The position numbers were made by a program, and so were the translations under genes. Positions 16,085 through 25,496 of a stretch of 64,000 nucleotides of DNA are shown one piece after another. Source of the stretch: Kribbella sp. ALI-6-A (lineage in GTDB: Bacteria; Actinomycetota; Actinomycetes; Propionibacteriales; Kribbellaceae); the NCBI RefSeq assembly GCF_001984195.1, contig NZ_MTQN01000012.1:620001-684000 (forward strand). The letters are read 5' to 3'. The notes under the pieces were generated by a model. It did not search any database, was not told the DNA's origin, and saw nothing but the letters and a program-made list of their open reading frames with translations. Numbering within the stretch: the stretch's first letter is position 1; the number at the start of each line of letters is the position of its first letter.

Positions 16085-17647
16085 GTGCGGGAGACGTCGG
16101 GGGTGACCGCGCGGATCGCTGCGGCGATGGCGCGGGCCCAGTCGGGCAGTCCGGCCGAGGCGATGCTCGACATCCGCCGGTTGCTGGACGACCTGGGCCC
16201 GGAGCCGACGCCCGAGCGGGCAGCGGCCGAGTACGTCCGAGCGGTCGCGGCGCACCACGGCACCGACGCCGAGGAGGCGCTGGACGCCGTCGACGGCTGC
16301 ATCCGGATCGCCCGCACGATCGACGAGCCCGGCTGGGAGGCGAACGCGCTGGCGCTGCGCATCGTCACGCTGATCCGGACCGGTGAGGGCGGCGACTCGG
16401 TCACCGACCTGGTCGCGGCCGAGAACGCCCTGTCCCGCACGTACGACGCCGGACTGGCCAGCTGGGCGCACACCGGCCTCGGCTACGCCTACGACCTGCT
16501 CAGGCTGTTCGAGCTGTGCATCCCGCACTTCGAGGCGGCCGCCGCCACCGCCAGCGACCCGCTCGGACTGCCCGAGGCACCGGTCATCGACCGCCTCAAC
16601 CTGGCCGAGTCGAATCTGCGCTGGGCGCACGAGATGGAGCGGCTCGGCGACTCGTCGTACGACAAGCAGATCCGCCACCGGCGGGTGGAGGCGCGCCGCT
16701 GGGCGGCGGAGGCGAACGACGCCATCGTGCGGGCGGACCTGATCGGCTACTGGCCGATGGCCGGCCGGATGTGGCTGGCGGCGAGCAACTGGGACGCCGA
16801 GCCGGCCGAAGCGGCGGTGGTGCTCAAGGACTGCCGCGACCAGCTCGCCAAGCTCGGTGACCTGGAGCTGACCGCGATCGCCGGGGCCTACCTGGCCAAG
16901 ACGTACGCCGCTCTGGGCCGGCTGGACGACGCGCTCGAAGCGGCGGGACAGGCGACGACCGACCTGCCGCCGACCTCGGACCCGCCGGTCGAGGCGCTGG
17001 TCCGGCACACCGCCGTACAGATCTCTGCTGACTCCGGTGACGCCGGCGCCGCGGCCGGCCTGCAGTACGCACGCGCCATCACCAGGGGCTGGTGGGCCGA
17101 ACGGCTCCGCGGCCTGTACGCCGTCCGCAGCGCGCTGGCGACGCACGAGCTGTCCATCCGGCACGACGCCGAGTGGCGCGCGGCCCGGGAGGACCCGCTG
17201 ACCGGCGTGGGCAACCGGCGCGCGCTCGACGAACGGATGAGCGCGGCGCTCGACTCCGGCCGCTCGATCGCCGTGATCGCGATCGACGTCGACAACCTCA
17301 AGGTGGTCAACGACAACCACGGCCACGCCTCCGGCGACGAGGTGCTGCGCCGGGTCGCCCAGCTGCTCACCGAGCAGTCCCGCGCCGAGGACGTCGTCGT
17401 CCGGGCCGGTGGTGACGAGTTCGTCGTCGTCCTGGACAACCCGGACGAACGTGGCGCGCGTGAGCTGGTCGAGCGGATCCGCAACGCCGCCGAACGCATC
17501 TCGGCCGGAGCCGCCGAGCCTTGGTTCGCCATGCTGCGCCTGAGCATCGGCCAGGCCTCCAGCACCGACGGCATCCCGATCACCGAGCTACTCGCCGAGG
17601 CCGACCGCCGGATGTACGCCGAGAAGCGCGACCGGCGTCGTCAGTAG
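16085..17647 (+). CDS. diguanylate cyclase with TPR-like sensor domain (second of a tandem pair)
   Basis: A 520-residue paralogue of the preceding gene. It shares DEPGWEANA, the AGLASWAHTGLGYAYDLL segment and the GGDEF domain, with an intact AGGDEF active site (442-446) and an I-site RAED five residues upstream. The GTG at 16085 was chosen because GGAGG ends 5 bases before it and this start aligns with the paralogue's N-terminus (both reach TARIAAAM after 6-8 residues); upstream GTGs at 16061, 16067 and 16073 are alternatives. The stop overlaps the stop of the convergent methyltransferase by 7 bases. Confidence 0.9.
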   Translation: MRETSGVTARIAAAMARAQSGSPAEAMLDIRRLLDDLGPEPTPERAAAEYVRAVAAHHGTDAEEALDAVDGCIRIARTIDEPGWEANALALRIVTLIRTGEGGDSVTDLVAAENALSRTYDAGLASWAHTGLGYAYDLLRLFELCIPHFEAAAATASDPLGLPEAPVIDRLNLAESNLRWAHEMERLGDSSYDKQIRHRRVEARRWAAEANDAIVRADLIGYWPMAGRMWLAASNWDAEPAEAAVVLKDCRDQLAKLGDLELTAIAGAYLAKTYAALGRLDDALEAAGQATTDLPPTSDPPVEALVRHTAVQISADSGDAGAAAGLQYARAITRGWWAERLRGLYAVRSALATHELSIRHDAEWRAAREDPLTGVGNRRALDERMSAALDSGRSIAVIAIDVDNLKVVNDNHGHASGDEVLRRVAQLLTEQSRAEDVVVRAGGDEFVVVLDNPDERGARELVERIRNAAERISAGAAEPWFAMLRLSIGQASSTDGIPITELLAEADRRMYAEKRDRRRQ

Positions 17648-19077
17648 TCGAGAAAGCCCTCGACGACGAGCCGGCGGATCTCCGGCAGGTACTCGGCCTG
17701 CAGGTCGTCGCGGTCGAGCAGCGTGGCCAGGGCACCGAGGATCTGGCCGACGGTGAGGTCGCCGTCGCAGGCCCCGACGAATCCGGCGAGCACGGTGTCG
17801 GCCTGCTCGGCCCGGCGCATGCCTCGCTGGCGGCGGAGCACGATGGTGGCCGGGTCGTCGGCTCCGGGCGGCCCGGCCGTCTCCTGGACCACGTCGTCGG
17901 CCAGCCGGAGGTACAGGCCGGTCAGGTCGTCGGGGACGGCCTCCTGGCGCTGGAACCGTTGCAGGACGTGCGGGCCGATCGGCTGCTCGATCTCGTACGG
18001 CCAGGCCTCGGCGTCCGTCGTACCGGGGACGTTGTGCAGGTTGATCCAGCCCATGCCGATCGCCTCGACCTGCTGGTCGTCCAGCCAGGCCAGCCACTCG
18101 TCGTACCGCTGGGTGTACCCCGGCCGGCCGTGCAGCCCCGCATCACGCAGCCACAGCTCGACGTACTCCGCCGGGTCGAGCTGCTCGCGCTGGACTGCCC
18201 AGGCAGCCCGGTCTCCGGTCCAGCCGGCGATGCGGTCCTGCCAGTCCTGGCCACGTACGCAGGTCCAGTTCGCCAGCAGTTGGCACCAGCCGCCTTCGGT
18301 CAGGTGCTGCGGCGCCTGCCGGACCAGCTGCTCCACCACGGCGTCTCCGGCGAACCCTGTCTCGCGGTAGGTCAGTTTGCCGTCGCTCGGCGGCGCGATC
18401 ACGTACGGCGGGTTGCTGACGATCAGGTCGAACCGCTGGCCCGCCACCGGCTCGTACAGCGAGCCGTCACGCACGTCCAGGTCGATCCGGTTCAGCGCAG
18501 CCGTCCACCGCGTCAGCTGCAGCGCACGTGGGTTCACGTCGGTGGCGACGATGTGGTTCGCCCGGTCGGACAGGTGCAGGGCCTGGATGCCGCAGCCGGT
18601 GCCCAGGTCGAGGGCGCTCTCCACCTTCAGCGGCACGGTCAGCTTGACCAGGCTCAGGCTGGCCGGTGCGATACCCAGCACGTAGTCGGGCCGCATCGGC
18701 GCCCGCCGGCCGTCCAGCCCCGGCGTCGGGTCGGCGACGACCCACCACGCGCGCTCGTCCTCGGCGTACGGGCGGATGTCGAGCACGGCGAGCACCTCGT
18801 CGCCCCGCGCGGTGACGATGCCCTGGGCAAGCAATTCGGTCAGGATCTCCTTGTCCAGCAGGGATCCGGGCACCGGGCGCTGCAGGAGGAAGAGGCGGAT
18901 CAGAGTGTCGAGCGCGTCACCGCCACTGGTCTGCCGGTACGCCAAGGTGGTCTCGTTGCGCGCCAGTGCGGCGTTGGCCCGGCTTCCCAGGCGCTCGGCG
19001 ACGCCTTCGACGGTGTAGTCCGCCGTCTCGAACAGTCCACGCAGCCGGTCCACCAGACCACTCGACAGGTCACTCAT
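17641..19077 (-). CDS. N6/N5-type SAM-dependent methyltransferase (NPPY motif)
   Basis: A 478-residue protein with an N-terminal helical domain (1-130), a central Rossmann methyltransferase domain and a C-terminal extension. ALDLGTGCGIQALHLS is SAM motif I and VSNPPYV is the catalytic NPPY of HemK/PrmC-like and RlmG-like enzymes that methylate amide or exocyclic amine nitrogens in proteins or RNA. The whole architecture is common in actinobacteria and usually annotated only as class I methyltransferase; the substrate is not known to me. It is followed on the other strand by the diguanylate cyclase gene with a 7-base 3' overlap. Confidence 0.85.
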   Translation of the reverse strand: MSDLSSGLVDRLRGLFETADYTVEGVAERLGSRANAALARNETTLAYRQTSGGDALDTLIRLFLLQRPVPGSLLDKEILTELLAQGIVTARGDEVLAVLDIRPYAEDERAWWVVADPTPGLDGRRAPMRPDYVLGIAPASLSLVKLTVPLKVESALDLGTGCGIQALHLSDRANHIVATDVNPRALQLTRWTAALNRIDLDVRDGSLYEPVAGQRFDLIVSNPPYVIAPPSDGKLTYRETGFAGDAVVEQLVRQAPQHLTEGGWCQLLANWTCVRGQDWQDRIAGWTGDRAAWAVQREQLDPAEYVELWLRDAGLHGRPGYTQRYDEWLAWLDDQQVEAIGMGWINLHNVPGTTDAEAWPYEIEQPIGPHVLQRFQRQEAVPDDLTGLYLRLADDVVQETAGPPGADDPATIVLRRQRGMRRAEQADTVLAGFVGACDGDLTVGQILGALATLLDRDDLQAEYLPEIRRLVVEGFLDY

Positions 19078-19091
19078 GGCCCCATCCTCGC

Positions 19092-19880
19092 CTAGGCGGC
19101 ACGAGCGGTGCTGTAGAGGATGGTGCCCGACTCGACGAAGTCCTCCGGGGACAGCTCGGCCAAGGCCCGCTCGGCCGCCGCCAAGCACGCCGTACGACGC
19201 TCGGGCGGCAACAGGTCGAGCCGCCGGGCCATCGACCCGATCACCCGCGAGTGGGCCAGGAACTCCGCGGCTGTCGGCTGGTGGCGGAACCGCTCGACGG
19301 TGATGTCGACCTGCCCGAAGCCGGCTGTCTCGAGCGCAGCCGCCAGCTTCACCGGGTCCGACGTCACGGCGTTCGACGGCATCTGCGGCGACGGATCGGC
19401 CGGAGCGTCGTGCTCGTCGATCACTCGCACCCACACGTCGTACGCCGGGTGCGGGTCGTGCCCGGACCAGGTGACCGCGGCGAACGAGCCACCGGGCGCC
19501 AGCGAGCGTCGTACGGCGGAGAGGGCCAGTGGCAGGTCGGGCAGGTGGAACAGCACGAACGGCATCACCACGGCATCGAGCGACTCCGCGGCGAACGGCA
19601 GAGTCTGTACGTCGGCCACCACGCGCCCGTACCCGGCTGGAGCGCGCCGGATCATCTCCTCGGTCAGGTCGGCGCCGATGACCTGGGCCTGCGGCGCCAG
19701 CGTGGCCAGGTGGTCGAGCAGGCGACCCGGGCCGCACCCCAGCTCGGCCACTCGCCGGGCGCTGGCGAGCGGCAGCCGGTCGGAGACGGCTCTGGCATGC
19801 ACGGCGAGCACGTCGGCCCACGCGCCGTCGTACGTGGCCGCGACGCGAGCGTAGTTGCCCCGGATGTCCTTGGTGATCAC
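19092..19880 (-). CDS. class I SAM-dependent methyltransferase
   Basis: A 262-residue Methyltransf_11/25-type protein. RRVAELGCGPGRLLDHLA is SAM-binding motif I, GADLTEEMI the acidic loop, and VVMPFVLFHLPD the post-II region seen in small-molecule O- or C-methyltransferases. It starts with GTG overlapping the stop of the upstream DUF2785 gene by four bases (GTGA), so translation is probably coupled to it, and it ends 14 bases before the next methyltransferase gene. The substrate is unknown. Confidence 0.85.
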   Translation of the reverse strand: MITKDIRGNYARVAATYDGAWADVLAVHARAVSDRLPLASARRVAELGCGPGRLLDHLATLAPQAQVIGADLTEEMIRRAPAGYGRVVADVQTLPFAAESLDAVVMPFVLFHLPDLPLALSAVRRSLAPGGSFAAVTWSGHDPHPAYDVWVRVIDEHDAPADPSPQMPSNAVTSDPVKLAAALETAGFGQVDITVERFRHQPTAAEFLAHSRVIGSMARRLDLLPPERRTACLAAAERALAELSPEDFVESGTILYSTARAA

Positions 19881-20665
19881 AGGAAGTACGGCGTCGCCGT
19901 GCGGAGCACATCCGCGAGCTTGTCCCGCACCAGCTCACGGTGCGGCACCTGGACGACACTGTCGTTGAACCGAACGCCCCGGTCGACCAGGACGTAGAGG
20001 ACTCGGAGAGTGCGCAGCGTGTTGCTGACCTCCGGGCGGATGCCGTCGTGCGGGCGGTTGACCAGCACCCGGGCGGCCGGGTCGAGCCAGTCGGTCGCGT
20101 CCGCCTCCAGCAGGTCGGTGCGCGTCAGCGTGGCCGCCAGGGCGTAGCCGAGCCGGTCGTCCTCCAGGTCGCGCAGGACGTGGTCCGTCGGCGTCAGCAT
20201 GCGTCCGATGCCGAGCCGGAGCATCTCGACCGGCTCGACCGCGGGCAGGCGCCCGAGAGTCCCGAGGAGGTCGGCCCCGTGCGCGACGGCGTGCAGCCAG
20301 CCGAGCTCCGCGTCGTACCCGCGCAGATCCTCCTCCGCGACGTACCAGCGCTCGAACGGCGGTACCCAGCTCGGCTCGAACACCCCGGCCGAAACGATCG
20401 CGTCCAGGATCAGCGGCGCGAACGCCCGCGTCTGGATCTCCGGGTCCACGAACCGCCCCGTCATCTCGTCCCCGAGCTCCCGCAGCAACTCCTCCCCGAG
20501 CACACCCTGGCCGATCCAGGTCGCCAGCGTCGCGTAGGCCTGCCCGTCGCGCACGACCGGATCCGGCGACCGCAACATCCCGGACAACTCCGCCACCAAC
20601 TCGGGCACCGGCCGATCGGCGGGAACCACAAAACCCTCAGCACGTACCCGCGCCCAGTCGGTCAT
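19877..20665 (-). CDS. DUF2785 domain protein
   Basis: A 262-residue helical protein recognisable as DUF2785 by the segment GWLHAVAHGADLL and the surrounding helix-rich pattern. No catalytic function is established for this family as far as I know. A TAGGTT box 6 bases before the ATG indicates a leaderless transcript that continues into two methyltransferase genes (GTGA overlap, then a 14-base gap), forming a three-gene operon. Confidence 0.8.
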   Translation of the reverse strand: MTDWARVRAEGFVVPADRPVPELVAELSGMLRSPDPVVRDGQAYATLATWIGQGVLGEELLRELGDEMTGRFVDPEIQTRAFAPLILDAIVSAGVFEPSWVPPFERWYVAEEDLRGYDAELGWLHAVAHGADLLGTLGRLPAVEPVEMLRLGIGRMLTPTDHVLRDLEDDRLGYALAATLTRTDLLEADATDWLDPAARVLVNRPHDGIRPEVSNTLRTLRVLYVLVDRGVRFNDSVVQVPHRELVRDKLADVLRTATPYFL

Positions 20666-20671
20666 GCCGGA

Positions 20672-20677
20672 AACCTA
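20672..20677 (-). promoter_or_regulatory. -10 box, leaderless DUF2785 operon
   Basis: TAGGTT ends 6 bases before the ATG at 20665; no ribosome binding site intervenes. Confidence 0.5.
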
Positions 20678-20731
20678 ACCACTCAGCTACCCAGGCCGCC
20701 ACTCCGGCCGCGAAGCCCCGAACGAACGAAG

Positions 20732-20773
20732 CGGCCCGTGGAGCGTCCGCCGGAACGGACACTCCACGGGCCG
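20732..20773. terminator. long hairpin terminator after the ABC-2 exporter genes
   Basis: Arms CGGCCCGTGGAGCGTCC and GGACACTCCACGGGCCG pair over 17 bases with one mismatch around an 8-base loop, between the 3' end of the ABC permease gene (20846, minus) and the DUF2785 operon promoter. Confidence 0.75.
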
Positions 20774-20845
20774 TGGCGGCCAGGACCCCTCAGCCCGGCC
20801 GGGTGGTGGGCCGCCGGGTCCCCTGATCCGGCGGCCGTCTGTGGG

Positions 20846-21610
20846 TCAGGCGTCGCGCTTGCTCGCGGTGAACAGCGCGATCACCAGCAGCGCGACACCC
20901 CAGGCCGCGAAGTACGCGAGCGCCCACCACGGGGACAGCCCGGTGTTGGCACCGGCCGCCTCGGCGCCGGCCAGGCCCATGTCCTGGCCACCGTTGATGA
21001 ACTGGTTCGCGTTCGTGAACGGCGACCACTTCTGCAGGTCGTCGCCGATCCGCGGGATCAGCGGCAGCAGACTCTCGACCAGCAGCGGCCACAGGATCAG
21101 GATCGCGATCGCCCCGGCGCTCTGCCGGATCAGGATGCCGACGGCGACCGCGAAGATCGCGGCGATGCCGTAGACCAGCGCCTGGCCGCCGATCAACCGC
21201 CACTCCGCCGACGTGTCGATCGCCATGTCGGCGGTCCCGGCCAGCAGGTAACCGACCGCCCACGAGCCGAACGACGCGACCAGGCCGACGAGCGCCGCGA
21301 GTCCGGCGACGACGACGGTCTTGTTGAGCAGCAGCGCGACCCGCTGCGGAACGGCCTGGAAGCTGGTCCGGATGGTGCCGAACCGGTACTCGGTGGTGAC
21401 GGCCAGTGCGGCCATCACCATGATGACCATCTGCCCGAGGTTGACACCGAACTGCGACATCGCGGGGGTGACCCGGGCCTCGTCCGCGCCGCTGGCCAGA
21501 CCGGTGGCCAGCGCGGCCAGGCCGATCGAAAGAGCCGCGGCGATGATCATGCACCACCACGGCGACCGGGTGGAGAAGAGCTTGATCCGCTCGACGTTGA
21601 TCAGCGACAT
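20846..21610 (-). CDS. ABC-2 type transporter permease
   Basis: A 254-residue membrane protein with about six hydrophobic segments of the ABC-2 (exporter) class, starting MSLINVERIKLFSTRSPWW as is typical of actinobacterial ABC-2 permeases paired with a single ATPase. Its start codon lies one base after the stop of the ATPase gene, so the two are translationally coupled and act as a complex. Substrate is not evident; related systems export peptides or confer drug resistance. Confidence 0.87.
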   Translation of the reverse strand: MSLINVERIKLFSTRSPWWCMIIAAALSIGLAALATGLASGADEARVTPAMSQFGVNLGQMVIMVMAALAVTTEYRFGTIRTSFQAVPQRVALLLNKTVVVAGLAALVGLVASFGSWAVGYLLAGTADMAIDTSAEWRLIGGQALVYGIAAIFAVAVGILIRQSAGAIAILILWPLLVESLLPLIPRIGDDLQKWSPFTNANQFINGGQDMGLAGAEAAGANTGLSPWWALAYFAAWGVALLVIALFTASKRDA

Positions 21611-21611
21611 G

Positions 21612-22604
21612 TCAGTTGTCCTCCTGCGGCCCGGCGGCCATCTCGGCGGCGGAGACCGGCGGCACACCCGGTACGGCCTGCGCGCCGTCCTGCGCGTGGT
21701 ACTGGACCGAGTCACCGGTCATCTGCATGAACGCCTGCTCGAGCGAACCGCGCTGCAGGGTCAGTTCGTGCAGCACGATCTGCTGCGACGCGGCGAGCTC
21801 ACCGACCTGGTCGGTGGTGACGTTGCCGTCGACGTACAGCACCTTGGTGTGGTCGTCGGCCTGCTCGACCCGGGTGATCAGTTGCTGCTGCTGGAGCAGC
21901 GTGTCGAACTGGTCGAGCTGAGGGCTGCGCACCCGGATCGTGCTGCCGCTGGCGCGGTCGACGAACTCGGCGGTCGAGCTCTGCGCGATCAGCCGGCCGC
22001 GGCCGATCACGATCAACTCCTCAGCGGTCAGCGCCATCTCCGACAGCAGGTGGCTGGAAACCAGCACGGTCCGGCCCTCGGCGGCCAGCCGCTGCATGAA
22101 GGTCCGGATCCAGACGATGCCCTCGGGGTCCAGGCCGTTCACCGGCTCGTCGAACAGCAGGATCCGCGGGTCGCCGAGCAGGGCGCCGGCGATGCCGAGC
22201 CGCTGCGACATGCCGAGCGAGTACGCGCCGGCGCGCTTGTTCGCGACCTCGGTCAGGCCGACCATCTCGAGCACCCGGTCGACGTTGGCCTTCGGCAGCT
22301 TGTTCGAGGCCGCCATCCAGGACAGGTGGGCCCGGGCGGACCGGTTCGGGTGCACCCACTTCGCGTCCAGCAGGGCGCCGATCTCGGTCAGCGGCTGCCG
22401 CAGATCGCGGTAGCGCTTGCCGTCGATCCGGACGTCGCCGGAGGTCGGGGTGTCCAGGCCGAGGATCATCCGCATGGTGGTGGACTTGCCGGCCCCGTTC
22501 GGGCCGAGAAAGCCGGTCACCTTGCCGGGTTTCACCTCGAAAGACAGGTTGTCAACGGCAACGGTTGCGCCGTATCGCTTGGTGAGGCCTTGTGCCTCGA
22601 TCAT
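21612..22604 (-). CDS. ABC transporter ATP-binding protein (exporter)
   Basis: A 330-residue ABC ATPase. Walker A GPNGAGKST (about 33-41), signature region YSLGMSQRLGIAG, Walker B ILLFDEPVNGLD and an H-loop (VLVSSHLLSEM) are all present, so the subunit should hydrolyse ATP. The C-terminal ~110 residues form the extra domain of DrrA/CcmA-like exporter ATPases, including the VVTTDQVGELAA-like segment. GAGGAG precedes the ATG. It heads a two-gene operon with the permease at 20846. Confidence 0.92.
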   Translation of the reverse strand: MIEAQGLTKRYGATVAVDNLSFEVKPGKVTGFLGPNGAGKSTTMRMILGLDTPTSGDVRIDGKRYRDLRQPLTEIGALLDAKWVHPNRSARAHLSWMAASNKLPKANVDRVLEMVGLTEVANKRAGAYSLGMSQRLGIAGALLGDPRILLFDEPVNGLDPEGIVWIRTFMQRLAAEGRTVLVSSHLLSEMALTAEELIVIGRGRLIAQSSTAEFVDRASGSTIRVRSPQLDQFDTLLQQQQLITRVEQADDHTKVLYVDGNVTTDQVGELAASQQIVLHELTLQRGSLEQAFMQMTGDSVQYHAQDGAQAVPGVPPVSAAEMAAGPQEDN

Positions 22605-22926
22605 CGCCGTACTCCTCGTTCGGTAGCGCGCCGGATGTCAGGGCGGGCAGTCCACCTCAGTATCGAGGCGAGGCCACCCGGTCGCATCGGACCCGGGACG
22701 GATCCGGTGTGTCCACCTGGGGATGGAGTCTTCCGCCTCCACCGGCCCGGCAGCCATCGGGCAAGTCCCTGACCGTCCCCTTGAGCATCCCGCACCACAG
22801 GGTCGTGCGGCATCAGCCGAAAGTCGGCGCGCCGACGACGAAAGAGGCGGGAGCCACTGCCAGTTGACGGCGAGCCCCGAACTTCCAGAGCCCTTTCAGG
22901 CCGGCAGCTTCGGCGGGTGAACGCAC
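22605..22926. other. intergenic region between the ABC ATPase and hppA terminator
   Basis: About 320 bases containing the promoter region of the ABC-2 operon and the 3' flank of hppA. I see no gene: open frames here have no ribosome binding site and poor codon bias. No repeats stand out. Confidence 0.45.
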
Positions 22927-22958
22927 AACGGCCCGCCGGAGAACTCCGGCGGGCCGTT
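22927..22958. terminator. hppA terminator hairpin
   Basis: Perfect 15-base arms AACGGCCCGCCGGAG / CTCCGGCGGGCCGTT separated by AA, 16 bases after the hppA stop (22975, minus). There is no U-tract. Confidence 0.85.
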
Positions 22959-22974
22959 GGGGTGGTGCGATGGA

Positions 22975-25281
22975 TCAGGCGGCGATGTTGGCTGCCGCCG
23001 GGGTGTCGGAGATGACCGACTCGCGCCGCTTGGACACGATCACGGCCGCCGCGATGACGGCCACCGCGACCAGCGCGATGATGATGCGCAGCGGGGTGTT
23101 GGTGTCCTCGCCGATGCTGGACATTCCGACGACGGCCGGGGCGATCAGCACCGCAACCAGGTTCATCACCTTGATCAGCGGGTTGATGGCCGGACCGGCG
23201 GTGTCCTTGAACGGGTCGCCCACGGTGTCACCGATGATGGTGGCCTCGTGCGCCGGCGAGCCCTTGCCGCCGTGATTGCCGTCCTCGACCAGCTTCTTCG
23301 CGTTGTCCCAGGCGCCACCGGAGTTGGCCAGGAACACCGCCATCAGCGTGCCGGCCGCGATCGCACCGGCCAGGTAGCCGGCCAGCGCCGACGCCCCCAG
23401 ACCGAAGCCGACCGCGATCGGGGCCGCGATCGCGAGCAGACCGGGAGTGGCCAGCTCACGCAGCGAGTCCTTGGTGCAGATGTCGACGACCTTGCCGTAC
23501 TCCGGCTTGCCGGTGCCGTCCATGATCCCAGGGATGTCGCGGAACTGGCGACGGACCTCGTAGACGACCGCGCCGGCGGCCCGGCCGACGGCGTTGATCG
23601 CGAGACCGGAGAACATGAACACGACCGCGGCACCGATGATCAGGCCGACCAGGGTGGACGGGTCGAAGACCAGCGCGTCGGCGTTGAACGCGGCGTCGCC
23701 GGCGTCGTTCAGCACCGAGTAGATCGAGTCGGTGTAGGACCCGAACAGCGCGGTCGCGGCCAGCACGGCGGTGGCGATCGCGATGCCCTTGGTGATCGCC
23801 TTGGTGGTGTTGCCGACGGCGTCCAGCTCGGTCAGGATCTGGGCGGCCTCGCCGTCCACGTCGCCGGACATCTCGGCGATGCCCTGCGCGTTGTCCGAGA
23901 CCGGGCCGAAGGTGTCCATCGCGACGATGACGCCGACGGTGGTGAGCAGACCACAACCGGCCAGCGCGATCGCGAACAGCGCGACCACGCCGCCGCCACC
24001 CACCAGGAAGGCGCCGTACACGGCGGCGGCGATCACCAGCGCGGTGTAGACGGCCGACTCGAAGCCGACCGAGATGCCGGACAGGATCACCGTGGCGGCA
24101 CCGGTCAGCGACGTCTTGCCGACGTCCTTGACCGGCTTGTCCTCGGTGCCGGTGTAGTACCCGGTGATGGCCAGGATGACCGCGGCCAGCACGATGCCGA
24201 TCAGCACCGAGACGGTGGCGATGACGCGCGGGTCGCCGTCGTTGGCGGCGATCGCCTCGGTGGCGTTGGTCAGGTCCGCGAAGCTGCCCGGAAGGTAGAC
24301 GAACGCGGCGATCGCACACAGCACCGCCGAGACCAGGGCCGAGATGTAGAAGGCCCGGTTGATCGTGCGCAGTCCGTTCTCACCGACCCGCGGACGGGTC
24401 AGGTAGACACCCAGCACCGCGGTGACCGCACCGATGGCCGGCACGATCAGCGGGAAGACCAGGCCCTGCTCGCCGAAGGCGGCCTTGCCCAGGATCAGCG
24501 AGGCGACCAGCATGACGGCGTAGGACTCGAACAGGTCCGCGGCCATACCGGCGCAGTCACCGACGTTGTCGCCCACGTTGTCGGCGATGGTCGCCGCGTT
24601 GCGGGGGTCGTCCTCGGGGATGTTCTGCTCGACCTTGCCGACCAGGTCGGCGCCGACGTCGGCGGCCTTGGTGAAGATACCGCCGCCGACCCGCATGAAC
24701 ATGGCCAGCATGGCGGCGCCGAAGCCGAAGCCTTCCAGCACCGTCGGGGCGTCCCCCTCGAAGAACAGCACCACCGCGGCGGCGCCGAGCAGGCCGAGAC
24801 CCACGGTGGCCATGCCGACGGTGCCACCGGTGCGGAAGGCGACGCGCATGGCGGGCTCGCGTCCCTCGCTACGGGCGGCCGCGGCGACACGGACGTTGGC
24901 GCGGGTGGCCAGCCACATGCCCAGGTAGCCGATGCTGGCCGAGAAGCCCGCTCCGACCAGGAAGAAGATCGAACGCCAGATCTTCAGTGTGGTGTCGTTG
25001 TCGCCGTCACTGTGCGCGGGCAGCAGGAACAGCAGCAGGAACGCCGCCAGGGCGAACCAGGCCAGTGTCTTGAACTGCCGGGACAGATAGGCGGAAGCGC
25101 CTTCCTGCACCGCCAGGGCGATCGTCTTCATGCTCTCGGTGCCGTCGTTCGCGGCAAGCACCTGGCTGCGGAACACCATCGCGATGATGACCGCAAGTAA
25201 CGCGATCACTCCGACGACGACCACCAACATGGTGTTGCTCGACGACAGATCCACCGCTTGTACAGCAAGCTGCGCGGACAT
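22975..25281 (-). CDS. hppA: membrane-bound proton-translocating pyrophosphatase, K+-independent type
   Basis: A 768-residue integral membrane protein with about 16 transmembrane helices that hydrolyses pyrophosphate and pumps protons outward. Substrate motifs DNVGDNVGD and GDTVGDPFKDTAGP carry the Mg-pyrophosphate-binding aspartates and lysine. The GNTTKAITKG motif has Lys where K+-dependent enzymes have Ala, which marks the K+-independent H+-pumping subfamily. GGAGG lies 4 bases before the ATG. Its place upstream of bldG matches the S. coelicolor hppA-bldG region as I recall it. Confidence 0.96.
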   Translation of the reverse strand: MSAQLAVQAVDLSSSNTMLVVVVGVIALLAVIIAMVFRSQVLAANDGTESMKTIALAVQEGASAYLSRQFKTLAWFALAAFLLLFLLPAHSDGDNDTTLKIWRSIFFLVGAGFSASIGYLGMWLATRANVRVAAAARSEGREPAMRVAFRTGGTVGMATVGLGLLGAAAVVLFFEGDAPTVLEGFGFGAAMLAMFMRVGGGIFTKAADVGADLVGKVEQNIPEDDPRNAATIADNVGDNVGDCAGMAADLFESYAVMLVASLILGKAAFGEQGLVFPLIVPAIGAVTAVLGVYLTRPRVGENGLRTINRAFYISALVSAVLCAIAAFVYLPGSFADLTNATEAIAANDGDPRVIATVSVLIGIVLAAVILAITGYYTGTEDKPVKDVGKTSLTGAATVILSGISVGFESAVYTALVIAAAVYGAFLVGGGGVVALFAIALAGCGLLTTVGVIVAMDTFGPVSDNAQGIAEMSGDVDGEAAQILTELDAVGNTTKAITKGIAIATAVLAATALFGSYTDSIYSVLNDAGDAAFNADALVFDPSTLVGLIIGAAVVFMFSGLAINAVGRAAGAVVYEVRRQFRDIPGIMDGTGKPEYGKVVDICTKDSLRELATPGLLAIAAPIAVGFGLGASALAGYLAGAIAAGTLMAVFLANSGGAWDNAKKLVEDGNHGGKGSPAHEATIIGDTVGDPFKDTAGPAINPLIKVMNLVAVLIAPAVVGMSSIGEDTNTPLRIIIALVAVAVIAAAVIVSKRRESVISDTPAAANIAA

Positions 25282-25496
25282 CCGTCCTCCTTGTAGGCAA
25301 CCCTCAGGGCGTGACGGCCCCCGTCCTGCCGCAACCGAGAGGGTTGGGGAATACGAAACAACGCCAATCACCTGGCGCGGTGGGTCACTCTAACCGGTCC
25401 TCGACCAGACCTGACGTCAGGGTGGTCTGGGAATCTCGCGTGTCCACAGGCGTGATGTCACCGACGGTAGTGACAGCAACACCTGGCCGGACGGTT

